From positions 682,001-746,000 of the forward strand of contig JAPTYK010000001.1 in NCBI GenBank assembly GCA_026913215.1: a stretch of 64,000 nucleotides of DNA, given 5' to 3'. Positions 39,784 through 49,762 of this stretch are shown here, one piece after another (within the stretch, counting starts at the first letter, position 1; each line of letters begins with the position of its first letter). The position numbers and the translations under genes were made by a program. Under the pieces are notes generated by a model. The model worked only from the letters and a program-made list of their open reading frames with translations. It ran no database searches and was not told the DNA's origin. This DNA comes from Streptomyces diastatochromogenes. Its GTDB lineage: Bacteria; Actinomycetota; Actinomycetes; Streptomycetales; Streptomycetaceae.

Positions 39784-40701
39784 TCAGGGTGCGAGCGGGA
39801 GTCTGACGGCGTCGGTGCGGGAGAAGACCAGGTCGGTCATGTCCTTCGGGGTCGTGGCGCACCGGATGGGCGGCTGCGGCCGGCGCATGGTTCGGGGGTA
39901 GGTGGCCGGGTCGTAGTCGTTGGTGAGCGTGTAGGGGTGGAAGCCATGCTCGCGCAGGTCGGCGATAACGGCGCCGGCGCTCTCGCCCTGTTTAGCCAGG
40001 AGCCGGGGGGTGACCTCGACGACGAGCTCGGCGTCGTCGCGCAGGTACGGGAGTGCGGGCAGGAGTCCGCGGACCGCGGCGGCTTCGGTGCCTTCGACGT
40101 CGATCTTGATGACGCGCGTGGTGGCGAGGTCGGCCCGGCTGATCAGGTCGGCCAGGGGTGCGGTGGGGACCTCGACGGTCGCGTGGACGTGGCGGGGGCG
40201 GACGGCGGTGGTGTGGCCGAGGTTGGAGGGGTCCTCCACGTACAGGACCAGGACGCCGGTGGAGTCGGAGGCCGCGGAGCGGACGGTGCGGATGTTGGTG
40301 CGGCGGTTGGCGGCGGCTGCGGCGGCCAGGTCGTCGTGGAAGAGGGGGTGGGGTTCGATGGCGACGACGCGGCCGTGGGGTCCGACGGCGTGGGAGGCCA
40401 GGAGGCTGAAGGCGCCGCGGTGGGCGCCGACGTCGATGAAGGTGTCCCCGGGGCAGAGCCGGTCGCGCAGGAAGGCCGACAGGTTCGGCTCCCACTCGCC
40501 GAACAGGTACTGGAAGCGCTGGATGACGTCGCTGGTGGTGACGGGAACCGTGTCGCCGGACAGCAGCCGGACGGTGGCGCGGACGGGGCGGGTGCGCAGG
40601 TGCTCGTCGAGGAAACGGTCGACGAGCCGGGCCTTGCCGAGGGTGCCGGGGGCGTGACGAACGTAGGCGCGAAGCGCGCGGGCGAGGATGGAGGCGGGCA
40701 C
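39784..40701 (-). CDS. FkbM-family methyltransferase
   Basis: About 305 residues from GTG 40701, with AAGGAG in front. SAM motif I is FIDVGAHRGAFSLLA, the post-I motif is VVAIEPHPLF, and the late block VIKIDVEGTEAAAVRGLL is diagnostic of FkbM enzymes. These are mostly O-methyltransferases acting on sugars or polyketides. The nearby glycosyltransferase operon, on the same strand but separated by the kinase gene, suggests a glycan target. Intact. Confidence 0.88.
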   Translation of the reverse strand: MPASILARALRAYVRHAPGTLGKARLVDRFLDEHLRTRPVRATVRLLSGDTVPVTTSDVIQRFQYLFGEWEPNLSAFLRDRLCPGDTFIDVGAHRGAFSLLASHAVGPHGRVVAIEPHPLFHDDLAAAAAANRRTNIRTVRSAASDSTGVLVLYVEDPSNLGHTTAVRPRHVHATVEVPTAPLADLISRADLATTRVIKIDVEGTEAAAVRGLLPALPYLRDDAELVVEVTPRLLAKQGESAGAVIADLREHGFHPYTLTNDYDPATYPRTMRRPQPPIRCATTPKDMTDLVFSRTDAVRLPLAP

Positions 40702-40797
40702 GGACGGCTCCTTCGGGTGGCGGCGGCCGGGATCGGGAGTCCGGCCCGGCCAGCGGTGGCAGACTGCCGGGAATGACGGCGGAGGTGAGGGGAGTTG

Positions 40798-41304
40798 ATG
40801 GTGGTCGAGAGCGGCGCTCCGACGGTCTTCCTGCTGGTGGGGCTCACCGGCTCGGGGAAGACGACCTATGCCCAGCGGGTGCTGGAGCCTCGGGGCGCGG
40901 TGCGGCTGTCGGTGGACGAGGTCGTCTTCGAGCGGCACGGCCGGTACGGCGTCGACTACCCGGAGAACACCTACTTCGAGAAGGAGGCCCCGGTCGTCGA
41001 CGAGCTGCACGAGCGGCTGGCCGAGCTGGTCGCAGAGGGCCGGGATGTGGTGTGGGACCACGGGCTGTGGCCGCGCAAGGACCGCGAGGCGATGAAGACG
41101 CTCGTGGAGTCGGCCGGCGGGCGGTGGAGGCTGCTGTACTTCCCCGTGGCCCGTGACGAGCTGCTGCGCCGGCTGGCGGAACGCAACGCACGGGGGGACG
41201 CGAATGCCTTGCTCGTGACGCCGGAGGCGCTGGACGACTTCGTCGACCGGTTCGAGGAGCCTCAGGGCGAGGGCGAGGAGATCGTGGAGCCCGGCTGGTT
41301 CTGA
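40798..41304 (+). CDS. P-loop kinase-like ATP-binding protein
   Basis: 168 residues, intact. Walker A is LLVGLTGSGKTTYAQ at the start, followed by a VRLSVDEVVFERHG segment and an arginine-rich lid (LRRLAERNAR). This is the AAA_33 type of small kinases, often acting on nucleotides, sugars or antibiotics. ATG 40798 has GAGGGGAG upstream. Its 3' end overlaps the convergent glycosyltransferase gene by 43 bases. Confidence 0.8.
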   Translation: MVVESGAPTVFLLVGLTGSGKTTYAQRVLEPRGAVRLSVDEVVFERHGRYGVDYPENTYFEKEAPVVDELHERLAELVAEGRDVVWDHGLWPRKDREAMKTLVESAGGRWRLLYFPVARDELLRRLAERNARGDANALLVTPEALDDFVDRFEEPQGEGEEIVEPGWF

Positions 41305-42155
41305 GGCGTCGGCGGGCGCCAGGCGGCGGTGATCGTGGCTGCTTCGGCGGCCCAGCCGTCGGGGAGGCGGTCGAGGTTGACTCGGCGGAAGGCCAGGCGG
41401 GGGTCGGCAACGTCGATGCGGCCGGAGTGCCGGTCGATGTGCTCCAGCAGGCGGGACGCCTCGCTGCGGACGGCCGGCGTGTGCTCGGCCCACACGCCGG
41501 AGGAGAACCGTTCGACCCTCCGGCGCAGGTCGTCCAGGACGCCCGAGCGCCACTTGAAGTGGTGCACGCACGCGAGCGCGTCCGGGTCGGGCTTGTGGCC
41601 GGAGGCGCGGTGGTTGCCGGAGGCCACGTCGGCCGAGGAGTGGGCGAGGACGATCTTGCGGGGGTCGCCCTTGAGGAGCCGGTGGGTGAGGTGCCCGCCG
41701 AGCGGGAAAGCCCTCTCCAGCCCGGGGCCGGGGCGCCACGGGGCGAGACTGCCGTCGGCCGCGACGCGGTCGAGCATCAGCCCGCCCACCACTCTCCTCG
41801 CGGTGCCCACGGCCCGGGCGATCACGTCGGCCAGCGGGGCGGGGTAGGTCTGGAACTCGTCGGCGTCGGCGATCAGGTGCCAGCCGGTCCCTGCCTTCTC
41901 ACGCAAGAAGTCGCGCAGCTCTGTGTTGGTGTGCTCGTGCCACGGCCCGGTGCTCACCTGGGTGGGGACGATGCCCAGGCTGTGGACGGCCGCGAGGAGC
42001 TGGTGGCGCTGGGCGTCGGGGACGTGGTCGGGGAAGTGGAAGGCGAGGAGGAACCGCTCGATTCCGAGCCGGCGGTAGTGGGCGGTCCAGGCGGCCAGCA
42101 GCGCGGGCTCGACGGGGCCGACGACCGCGACCAGGGTGGGAGGAATGAACGTCAT
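41262..42155 (-). CDS. Glycosyltransferase family 2-like protein
   Basis: About 297 residues. It starts TLVAVVGPVEPALLAAWTAH, like GT2/GT92 enzymes that begin with a beta strand and a Rossmann-like half. The sugar-nucleotide acidic motif is LIADADEFQ. A conserved HHFKWRSGV follows later. Intact; the start overlaps the upstream stop (ATGA). Last of four coupled genes. Confidence 0.78.
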   Translation of the reverse strand: MTFIPPTLVAVVGPVEPALLAAWTAHYRRLGIERFLLAFHFPDHVPDAQRHQLLAAVHSLGIVPTQVSTGPWHEHTNTELRDFLREKAGTGWHLIADADEFQTYPAPLADVIARAVGTARRVVGGLMLDRVAADGSLAPWRPGPGLERAFPLGGHLTHRLLKGDPRKIVLAHSSADVASGNHRASGHKPDPDALACVHHFKWRSGVLDDLRRRVERFSSGVWAEHTPAVRSEASRLLEHIDRHSGRIDVADPRLAFRRVNLDRLPDGWAAEAATITAAWRPPTPQNQPGSTISSPSP

Positions 42156-43386
42156 CGGCGGCACTCCTTGAGCAGACGGGTGTAGGTGGTGGTGAAGAAG
42201 GCTGCCTGCTCGGCCGCCGGAAACAGGCCGAGCACCGTGGGCGCCGACAGTCCCGGCCGGGCGGGCACCTCCGCCGAGAGCTCGTCCAGAGCCTCGGCGA
42301 GCGCGTCGGCATCGTCGGCCGGGAAGGACCGGACCCACGGCTGGTCGGCGAGCCGGGCGGTCAGGGCGGGGTCGTGCTCGGAGACGATCAGCGGAACGCC
42401 CAGGCGGACGGCGTCCATGACGAGCCCCGACTCCTTGCCCACGCCCGGGTGCCGGGCGACGAGGGCCGCGTCGGCGGCGCCGTAGACGAGCCGCAGGATC
42501 TGGTCGGCGACCGGGCCGGGCACGGTGTGGAGGCGGACGTGGGGCAGCCCGTGCCAGCGGACGAGGACGGCGTCATTCAGCGGGGTGCCGCACACCACGA
42601 CGTGCAGCGGGGCGGTGAGGCGGCCGAGGGCGGCGTCGATGACGGCGATGTCCTTGTACGGCCACCAGCCGCCGACCACACACACCGCCGTCGCGTCGTC
42701 GGGGATGGTGAAGGCGGTCCGGCCGCCGTCGCGCTCGGCCTCCGTCAGCCGCCGCCCGTCGTCGACCGCGAAGGAGCGCACCTCACCGGGAAGGCGAGGG
42801 AAGACGGCCGTGATCTGGTCGCGTACGGCGGCAGTCGGGTACAGCGCGACCACCTGCTTCTCGCCTCGGCGGGTGAGCCGTCCCAGCCACCGGACGGGGC
42901 GGTCCTCGGTGGTGACCAGCTCGTGGACGAACCGCAGGTGCGGGGCGCCGCCGAGCAGAGCGGCCAGGCCGTGCAGGGCCTCGCTCGCGCTGAGGATCAC
43001 CACCGCCGCCGCCTGCGGGGCGAGGCGGCGCGCGGTCCGCAGGCAGGCGGCCTCGGTCAGGCACCGGGCGAGGAGGGTGACCTGGTGCGGGTGCCGGCGG
43101 ACCGCCCGGGGCCAGCGCCGGGAGGCGAAGGCCCGCCGGCCAATGGCGGAGACGCGCTCCGCCACCCGCGCAACGGCCAGCAGCAACCGCGCCGCCGCGC
43201 CTTCAGGACCGGTCGCGACCCGGACGCCTGACCGGGCCAGCGGGCCCAGCTCCCCGCTCAGGCCGACCGGGGCGACGACCAGGCTCGGCCCGGTGGCGGC
43301 GAGCGCGGTCAGCGCGTGCTGATGGTGCCCGCCGCCCCGGTGCGCATACGGCTCGATCAGCACCAACTCCCCGGGCCGGTGCTCAT
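42152..43386 (-). CDS. Glycosyltransferase, GT4-like
   Basis: About 411 residues. The N-terminal part reads LVLIEPYAHRGGGHHQHALT. The C-terminal GT-B half has VVGGWWPYKDIAVIDAAL, a strand PHVRLHTVPGPV, and the donor-site region RHPGVGKESGLVMDAVRLG, with glutamate in the GT4 E-x7-E position. ATG 43386 overlaps the upstream stop but is one base out of frame; adding one G in the run just after it gives MSTGPGELVLIE. I take that as the true start. Confidence 0.82.
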
Positions 43387-44087
43387 CCGGCGACCGCCGT
43401 CTCGCCACGCAGCACGGCGAAATGCTGCAGCAGCCAGGCCGGGTCGTTGAGCGCCTCGAAGCGCTCCGGGTCACGGCCGACGGCCTGGGCGAAGTCGAGC
43501 CCGTCGCGGGCGCCGGCCGCCGCGTAGGCGGCGAAGGCACCGGTACTGCTGGCCTTCCAGGCGTCGATCCGTTCCTGGGCGGAGGCGTCGGTCATGCCGT
43601 ACTCGCTGCCGCGGGCGAGCATCGCGCACTCGCGGAAACCGGCCTTCCACGCGTGGAACGGCGACTGGTTGAACTGTGTGGTCCCGGCGGTCTGGCAGCA
43701 GAACTCGACCCGGCCGGGCAGTGCGGCCAGCACGTCGACGGCCTGGCCCATCTCCCGCAGCGCCGTCCGGCGGATCAGCTTGAGCCCGCCGTAGCCGTAG
43801 ACCAGGCCGTTGACCGGGTTGGTGGCCTGCCAGACCCTCATCGCCACCCCCTCGGCCAGCGGCTCCACCTCGCCGGCGGAGAACTCCTCGTCGATGGCGA
43901 AGTCGCCGTCGGCGAGGAAGAACTGCTCGGTGTCGACCAGTTCGGCGGTGAGCCGGTAGGCACGCCGCATCCCGCGCACGCCGTGCAGGCGCTTGACCGG
44001 GCCGCCCAGCACGCGGGTGAGCCGGGCGTGCAGGTGGTCGGCTTGGGGCTCGTCGTAGGAGAGCTGGACCGCGTCGAAGCCGGTCAT
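43383..44087 (-). CDS. Putative GT-A-type glycosyltransferase
   Basis: 234 residues, intact. The DGD in FFLADGDFAIDEEF could be the metal-binding DxD of a GT-A enzyme, and GLVYGYGGLKLIRRTAL looks like an acceptor-side block. I do not recognise the exact family. Both ends overlap neighbouring genes of the operon by ATGA, so it works with the GT4-like enzymes around it. Confidence 0.6.
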   Translation of the reverse strand: MTGFDAVQLSYDEPQADHLHARLTRVLGGPVKRLHGVRGMRRAYRLTAELVDTEQFFLADGDFAIDEEFSAGEVEPLAEGVAMRVWQATNPVNGLVYGYGGLKLIRRTALREMGQAVDVLAALPGRVEFCCQTAGTTQFNQSPFHAWKAGFRECAMLARGSEYGMTDASAQERIDAWKASSTGAFAAYAAAGARDGLDFAQAVGRDPERFEALNDPAWLLQHFAVLRGETAVAG

Positions 44088-45238
44088 CGGATCGCCTCCA
44101 GGTAGCGGGCGGCCACCGCAGCCGGGGTGAGGTCGGCGGTGGAAGCGTGGGCACGCTTGGCGTGCAGGAGGTAGAACTCCGGGTCGGTGGCGAGGCGGGT
44201 GGCGATCCGGACGGCCTGCTCGTCGGTGTCGAACAGCAACTCGTCGTCGATGTGCTCGGCCAGCCAGCCGGTGCGCGGAGCGATCACGGGCAGCGCCATC
44301 GCCTGGCAGTCGATCACTGACATGGACCAGGGGCAGCCGGGGCGGAAGGGGGCGATGCCGAAGTGGGCGTCAGCCAGGATGTTGCGGTAGCGGACGCGGT
44401 CGCCGCGGTCGGAGGCGATGGTGACGCCGTCCGTGGTCGCCAGTTCCTCCAGGTGCCGTTCGGGGCTGGGGTCGAGGCGGACACGCTCGGGGCTGCGGGT
44501 GCCGAACAGGTCCATCACCGTCAGCCGCACCGGGGCGTCGGCGACGAGGCGGCGGGCGAGCTGGGTGAAGCGGGCAGTGCCGTAATGCCTGTAGAGGCGG
44601 TGGTTGTAGATGCCGTTGGCCCGGCCCTCGGGCGGGGCGATACCGGCCGGGTCGCGCACCAGCCGCACGTCCCTGGGGGCGGGAACGATGTGCAGCCCGT
44701 CGCCGAGATCGATGCCGGTACGGGCGGCGGCGGCAGCGGTCCAGGAAGCGGCAGCGGAGGAATGGACCAGGACGCGGTCGCAGGCCGCGAGGCCGGCGGC
44801 GAAGGCCAGCAGCACACTGCGACCCAGGCCCCGGTCGCCCATCGCCGGATCCAGCTCCAGGACGTCGGTGTCGGTGAAGGAGAACGGCAGGTAGTGGCAG
44901 TAGCCGACGACCAGCGCATCCAGGCCGGCCTCCAGGAGCGCGGCCCTGATCGCCGGGGCGGCCTCGACCTGATTGGCCACCACCACCTCGGGCCGCCGCG
45001 CGCGGAAAAGGGCGACCAGGACGTCCATCCCCGGGTCGAAGCGCGCCCGGTACTTCGTGGACGGCGAGACGGTGGGCTCGAAACGGACCCGGGCGTCACC
45101 GACCGCGACCGGCGAGGCCACGGTCACCTCGACCCCGGCGTCGGTCAGGGCCGGGGCGAGCAGATCGGCGAAGGTGAAGCCCGAATCGGCAGCCAGCTGG
45201 CTGGCGTTGGAGACATTGAGCAGATACAGCAGGCGCAT
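44084..45238 (-). CDS. Glycosyltransferase, GT4-like (first gene of operon)
   Basis: 384 residues from ATG 45238, with GAGGAAGG upstream. It begins MRLLYLLNVSNASQLAADSG. A GT-B C-terminal half has GIAPFRPGCPWSMSVIDCQA followed by ALPVIAPRTGWLAEHI. Intact. The four coupled genes from here to 41262 probably build one glycan, capsule or cell-surface or natural-product sugar chain. It is divergent from the XRE regulator gene. Confidence 0.82.
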   Translation of the reverse strand: MRLLYLLNVSNASQLAADSGFTFADLLAPALTDAGVEVTVASPVAVGDARVRFEPTVSPSTKYRARFDPGMDVLVALFRARRPEVVVANQVEAAPAIRAALLEAGLDALVVGYCHYLPFSFTDTDVLELDPAMGDRGLGRSVLLAFAAGLAACDRVLVHSSAAASWTAAAAARTGIDLGDGLHIVPAPRDVRLVRDPAGIAPPEGRANGIYNHRLYRHYGTARFTQLARRLVADAPVRLTVMDLFGTRSPERVRLDPSPERHLEELATTDGVTIASDRGDRVRYRNILADAHFGIAPFRPGCPWSMSVIDCQAMALPVIAPRTGWLAEHIDDELLFDTDEQAVRIATRLATDPEFYLLHAKRAHASTADLTPAAVAARYLEAIR

Positions 45239-45379
45239 CGCTGCAACCTTCCTCGTCGGGGCCCGGGGGTCGACCTGGGCCGGTGAAGGAAGGGAACTGG
45301 CGACCGGGACCGTGACAGAATGATGAATCGAGATCACGCACGGTTCACTCATCTCATCCAGCATTCAGGCGGGGCTTCG

Positions 45380-46350
45380 ATGGACGCGCGAGACGATGCC
45401 CAGACAGTCGAGAAGGCCGCCGAGGACTTCGCGGCGACGGTCGCCCACTGGCGCGAGGTACGGGGCCTCTCGAAGAGGGCGTTAGCCCAGCAGATGGGCT
45501 TCGACCCGTCCTACGTGAGCCACATCGAGTCGGGCCGGCACAAGCCGACCGAGGACTTCGCCCGCCGCGCCGAGGAGACCCTCGGCGCCGGCAAGGCCAT
45601 CTGGCAGTGCTGGCTCGACTACGAGGCGGCCAAGGCCCGCACGACACCATCGGCGGCCGTACCGGCTCCTCGCCGGACGGAGCAGCCGTACGCGACCGGC
45701 TCGGCGATCGTCGTCGAGCACGACGCCGCCCGCCTCGACTACGACGGCCGCCTCTACCGGCTCACGATGCGCCGACTGCTGCGGAACACCGGCACCGAGC
45801 CGATCACCCGCTACCTGATCCGCATCAGCGTCGACCGCTACCCGGGCGAGCCGGAACGGTCCAACGCCCACTATCGCGAACACCCTTTGACCTGGGACGA
45901 ACTCGCCCTGACCGCAACCTGCCGCGGCGAGGTGATGCGCTGGCAGGCCAAGCACGACCGCGACGCCTTCAAGGAAGTGTGGCTGCGCTTCGAGAACAGC
46001 GAGGGCCGCTTCCCCCTCTACCCGGGCGAGTCGGTGTGGATCGAGTACGCCTACTCGGTGGGCGAGGGGAAGTGGGGCAGGTGGTTCCAGCGCGCCGTCC
46101 GCCTGCCCACCGAGCACCTCGCGGTCGAGCTTGCCTTCCCCGCCGAACTTGACCCCGCCGTATGGGGAACCGAGACCTCCATGACCGCCGAGGCAGCCCC
46201 GCTCAGGACTGCACCGGTCCAGCGCGAGGAGGACGGAAACGGATCTTCTCCTGGAGCACTTCCACACCCGCCCTCCACGCCCGGTACCGTCTGGAATGGA
46301 GGTTCCGGGCCCGGCCCGAACGTGACATGAATCAAGGGGAGTTCAGGTGA
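45380..46350 (+). CDS. XRE-family regulator
   Basis: About 323 residues. The XRE HTH spans residues about 20-75: LSKRALAQQMGFDPSYVSHI then ESGRHKPTEDF. The large C-terminal domain (beta-rich, RRLLRNTGTEPITRYLIRI) is shared by many Streptomyces regulators. A shift near 46240 moves the end to a frame finishing ARYRLEWRFRARPERD, which is the expected tail. The stop at 46348-46350 overlaps the deformylase start (GTGA), so the pair is co-translated. Confidence 0.8.
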
Positions 46351-46916
46351 TCCAGGTGCGGCCCAGCGAGCAGATGCGCGGACTCGGTGTCGTGCAGCAA
46401 GGAGACCCCATCCTCGCCGCGCCCGCTCAGTCCTTCGACCTCCCCGCCGAGCGCGAGGCCGCAGAGCAGGTCATCGAGAAGCTGTTCTCCTCGATGGAAC
46501 GGATCGGGCAGGTTCACCCGTTCGCCAAGGGCATGGGCATCGCGGCGCCGCAGGTAGGGATCAGCAGGGCTGTCGCCGTGGTCCAGCCCCCCGCCCCCGG
46601 CACCCCGGCGATCATCCTACTGAACCCCCGCATCACCGACAGCTCCAACGACGCCGACGAGCAGTACGAGGGCTGCCTGTCATTCTTCGACGTCCGCGGC
46701 TTGGTCCCCCGGCCGCTACGGATCACCGTGGAGACCACGACGCCGGAGGGCCAGTTGGTGACCACCGTCTACGAACGCGGACTCGCGCGGCTGGTCCACC
46801 ACGAGATCGACCACCTGGACGGCCTGCTCTACACCGCGCGGATGCGAACGGGCGTCATCCCCATCCCTGTCGAGCAGTACCGCCAGACCGGGCGCTCGTG
46901 GGCCTACGAGCAGTAG
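46347..46916 (+). CDS. def: Peptide deformylase
   Basis: 189 residues. All three active-site motifs are present: GMGIAAPQVG, EGCLSF (metal Cys) and HHEIDHLDG (two His, catalytic Glu). It removes the formyl group from new proteins. GTG 46347 overlaps the stop of the XRE regulator, as in other actinobacterial regulator-deformylase pairs. This copy is probably an accessory paralogue and could protect against deformylase inhibitors; that is inference. Confidence 0.92.
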   Translation: MIQVRPSEQMRGLGVVQQGDPILAAPAQSFDLPAEREAAEQVIEKLFSSMERIGQVHPFAKGMGIAAPQVGISRAVAVVQPPAPGTPAIILLNPRITDSSNDADEQYEGCLSFFDVRGLVPRPLRITVETTTPEGQLVTTVYERGLARLVHHEIDHLDGLLYTARMRTGVIPIPVEQYRQTGRSWAYEQ

Positions 46917-47184
46917 CGGCCAACGCAACTGCCAGGCCGTTGGCCTGGGCTCGTCCCGCCGAGCCTCGCTAGCCTTCGCGTCTCGTTCCGCCGGAAGACA
47001 CCTCTCCGACCAACCAACACGACCGCCCAGACCACCGCTGCGACCGAGGCGCGAGTGACTCCACCCGAACACAGAGAGCCGCCCTGGCGGCGCAGCATTA
47101 GCCTCTGGGGCGACTTCTGCGCGTAGCCTGCTGTTCCCAGCCGCCCATCGCCTCCGCCAAGGATCCGCTGCACCCAACCGACCC

Positions 47185-47728
47185 ACGCTTCTGGTCATCA
47201 GCGCCCCCGGGCACGGGGAAGAGCACACTCGCTCGCATCGTCGCCGAACACCTCGGCTGCCCGGTGGTCATCCGCGATGAGATCAAGCAGGGCATGGTCC
47301 TCAGCGCTGCCCCTTCGCCGGACGGGACCGCCCATCTCAGCATCCCTGCCCGCAACGCGTTCTTCGACACGACCACCGTGCTCTTGAAGGCCGGCGTGAC
47401 CGTTGTAGTGGAGTCCGCGCTCCAGGGCTGTCTGTGGCGCCCTGGCCTGGAACCCCTCTCCGAGCTCGCCTCGATCCGAGTCATCCGCTGCACGCCGCCC
47501 ATCGAAACCATCGTCCAGCGCATCACCCGACGAGCAAAGGACGATATCCACCGTACGGCCCACGCCGATCACAGCCTCCTGGAGGAGATCGCGGCAGGCA
47601 CATACATCCCTGGCAGCTTCGTCGGTATCTCCCTTGATGTGCCAACCCTTCTTGTCGACACAACCGACGGCTACACCCCCGGCATCAAGGAGATCATCGG
47701 CATCGCCCAGGCCGACAAGTTGAAGTAG
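47185..47728 (+). CDS. P-loop ATP-binding protein (kinase-like)
   Basis: About 180 residues. With one C restored near 47206 it reads TLLVISAPPGTGKSTLARIV, a Walker A, then VIRDEIKQGMVLSAA, VVVESALQGCLWRPG and IRVIRCTPPIETIVQRI, as in small AAA-type kinases. The 5' end is unclear: no ATG or GTG with a ribosome site precedes the P loop in frame, so the start given is only the first codon I trust. Confidence 0.65.
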
Positions 47729-47825
47729 CCCACGAGCTCAGTGACGGCTCTCCCGAAGGATTCAACCGATCAGCACGATTACGGATACTCCGTGTCGGGC
47801 AGCAGACGCATCGGGTACCCATACA

Positions 47826-48815
47826 TCAGGCATGATCGCCTCGCTCCTCAAGAGTCGCGTACCAGTACCCCAGGCCGAACTGATCGCCGGGCTCCAGCCC
47901 CAAGCTCTCATACAGCCTCGCCAGGTGGTTGGTGAGCGTTCGCGTGCTCACGCCCAGGTCGTGTGCGATGGCCGCCAGCGTTCGCCCCTTGACGCGCTCG
48001 GCGAGGATCTGCCGAGTCATCGGGGTCATCGCCCCCGTGGTCGGGGTGCGGTCGGCGCCTCCCAACCACGGTTCGGCGCGCTCCCATTGATCTTCGAAGA
48101 CTTCCGAGAAGAAGGCGACGAGGCCATCATGTTCGACTTTCCATCCCGCCTTGGCGGACTCGGGCCGCGTACGGTCCTCGATGACGGCAAGCGAGTCGTC
48201 GATCAAGACCATTCGACGGAACCGACCTTGCAGGGTTCGAACCTCGGCGCCATGACGCGTGATTTCCTGAGCCCATTCGCTTTCGGCGTCCCTGGTGCGA
48301 GCTTCAGCGCCGTAGATGGTGGACATGGAGAGTCCCCTTTCAAGGAGTCCGATGTCCCGCGGCAGGGATTTCTGCATGGCCGGCTGAGGGCGAGGAGCAG
48401 GGTGCGCGGTCCGGATGTGACGCCTCGCCTTCGACAATGCTTTGATGATCTCGCCATTGGCTTCGTCTTTCGAAGCGAGGTGGCTGACTCCTGAGTCCCC
48501 TCGTTCGACCATAACGGGCAGTCGGGCGAAGAGAGTTTCGATCGTCTCCGATCGGCGCAGGGCTTCCGTCAGGGCTTCTCTCTCACGGTCGGCGTGGTAC
48601 CGCCATACCTGGAACGGGTCTGCGATCAGGTACAGATCGTCTTCAAAGATATTGCGGACCACGAGGCCGACGTCGAGAAGCTCGTCAAGTCCTGGTTCTC
48701 CCCGCTTTTGGGTGAGTTCTCCCCCGACCATGCGCTTGTACAGACTGAGTGCCGTTGGCGACAGAGCGCCATCGCCATCCGGCTCCTGCCGCGCTGGTCG
48801 AGACACCTTCACCAC
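47826..48815 (-). CDS. LuxR-type HTH regulator with TrmB-like N-terminus
   Basis: 329 residues, intact. The N-terminus resembles a TrmB-type winged helix (LSPTALSLYKRMVGGELTQ; LDELLDVGLVVRNI), the middle a PLD-like sensor (MVLIDDSLAVIEDRTR), and the C-terminus a LuxR HTH (TLAAIAHDLGVSTRTLTNHL). It is divergent from a 55-residue secreted peptide across 237 bases. That arrangement suggests a regulator paired with a signal peptide. Confidence 0.8.
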   Translation of the reverse strand: MVKVSRPARQEPDGDGALSPTALSLYKRMVGGELTQKRGEPGLDELLDVGLVVRNIFEDDLYLIADPFQVWRYHADREREALTEALRRSETIETLFARLPVMVERGDSGVSHLASKDEANGEIIKALSKARRHIRTAHPAPRPQPAMQKSLPRDIGLLERGLSMSTIYGAEARTRDAESEWAQEITRHGAEVRTLQGRFRRMVLIDDSLAVIEDRTRPESAKAGWKVEHDGLVAFFSEVFEDQWERAEPWLGGADRTPTTGAMTPMTRQILAERVKGRTLAAIAHDLGVSTRTLTNHLARLYESLGLEPGDQFGLGYWYATLEERGDHA

Positions 48816-49052
48816 CTGCCTCAGTTGCGTCTTAGCGAAAGTGCGCGCAGACGAAACCGGTTTTCCTTGATCTCCTGCCGCCCTGCGGAGAACCTTGGCC
48901 TACCAGCCTGCAGCGCCCTCACCAGGGTGGCTCAGCAGGATGGCCTGCGCACGTCGACGTGCGCCAGGAGGGTGAAGCAGCCACAGCCGCGTACCGCTCC
49001 TGCTCTCTTGCACGTACTCGATTCGGTCCGCAACTCGTGGAGGTAGCTCCGG

Positions 49053-49220
49053 ATGAAGCTCTTCAAGAACCTGCCCATCAGCGCCATCACTGGGGCCCTC
49101 TCGGTGCTGCTCTGCCTCGCCGCAATGACTTCAGGCGGGTCGAGCACCGTACAGGCAGACCCCAATTGGGACAGCGCCCCGGCCCACGCGGCCGCAGTCA
49201 GCGGAACTGCCGACGTCTAG
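49053..49220 (+). CDS. Small secreted peptide
   Basis: 55 residues beginning MKLFKNLPISAITGALSVLL, with GGAGGTAG as ribosome site. A clear signal peptide ends near AAMTSGGSS. The mature tail is short and acidic, with VQADPNWDSAPAHA. No Cys lies in the mature part. It is divergent from the LuxR-type regulator. A signalling or pheromone role is an inference from size, export and neighbour. Confidence 0.6.
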   Translation: MKLFKNLPISAITGALSVLLCLAAMTSGGSSTVQADPNWDSAPAHAAAVSGTADV

Positions 49221-49762
49221 TTCATACGTGCCGGCCCACGAGGACCTGCCACAGAAATGCAGCTTTCCCCGTTGGCCGCCAGCCACAGCCGAAACCCACT
49301 TCGGCGCAGCCTGCTCCCCGCTGGCCGTACGAGACGGTCACGCGTGACTGCGGGCCGGACAAATACAGATACGCCCGGCAGGTCCAGAGAAGCTGTGATG
49401 GGTCCCAGAGCTATGTATGGACTTACTGCCGGGGTCTACGTATGTTCGTCGTCCCCTCGGGTGACCATGCCCGGATCGACGCGAAAAAGGAGTACGCAAG
49501 ACCCGGGCCTGCCCGAGCAGGCCCGGAAAAGCGGCGGCGTCCGAGAGCTGCAACTCTCAGACGCCGGACGCCTCGATGGATCACCCATCCGAGCCGACGC
49601 TTGGACGGACCACCTTCACCCGCACCGTCCTTCTCACGGGACCAATCGGTGCGGCTTCGCTAAAGGAGCGTCTCCTATGACTGCCGCTCTGCGCAAGTGG
49701 CCGAAGGATTCGGCCCGCGCAACGAGTGCGATCCGCCGCCTCCCCACCGGGGGTGCTGCCTG
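49221..49762. other. Gap of about 540 bases with hairpins
   Basis: No confident gene. A perfect 10-bp hairpin lies at 49503-49526 (arms CCGGGCCTGC and its complement), and a second imperfect one follows. One frame here encodes a Cys-containing stretch (DCGPDKYRYARQVQRSCDG) that could belong to a longer form of the secreted peptide if bases are missing. Confidence 0.35.
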
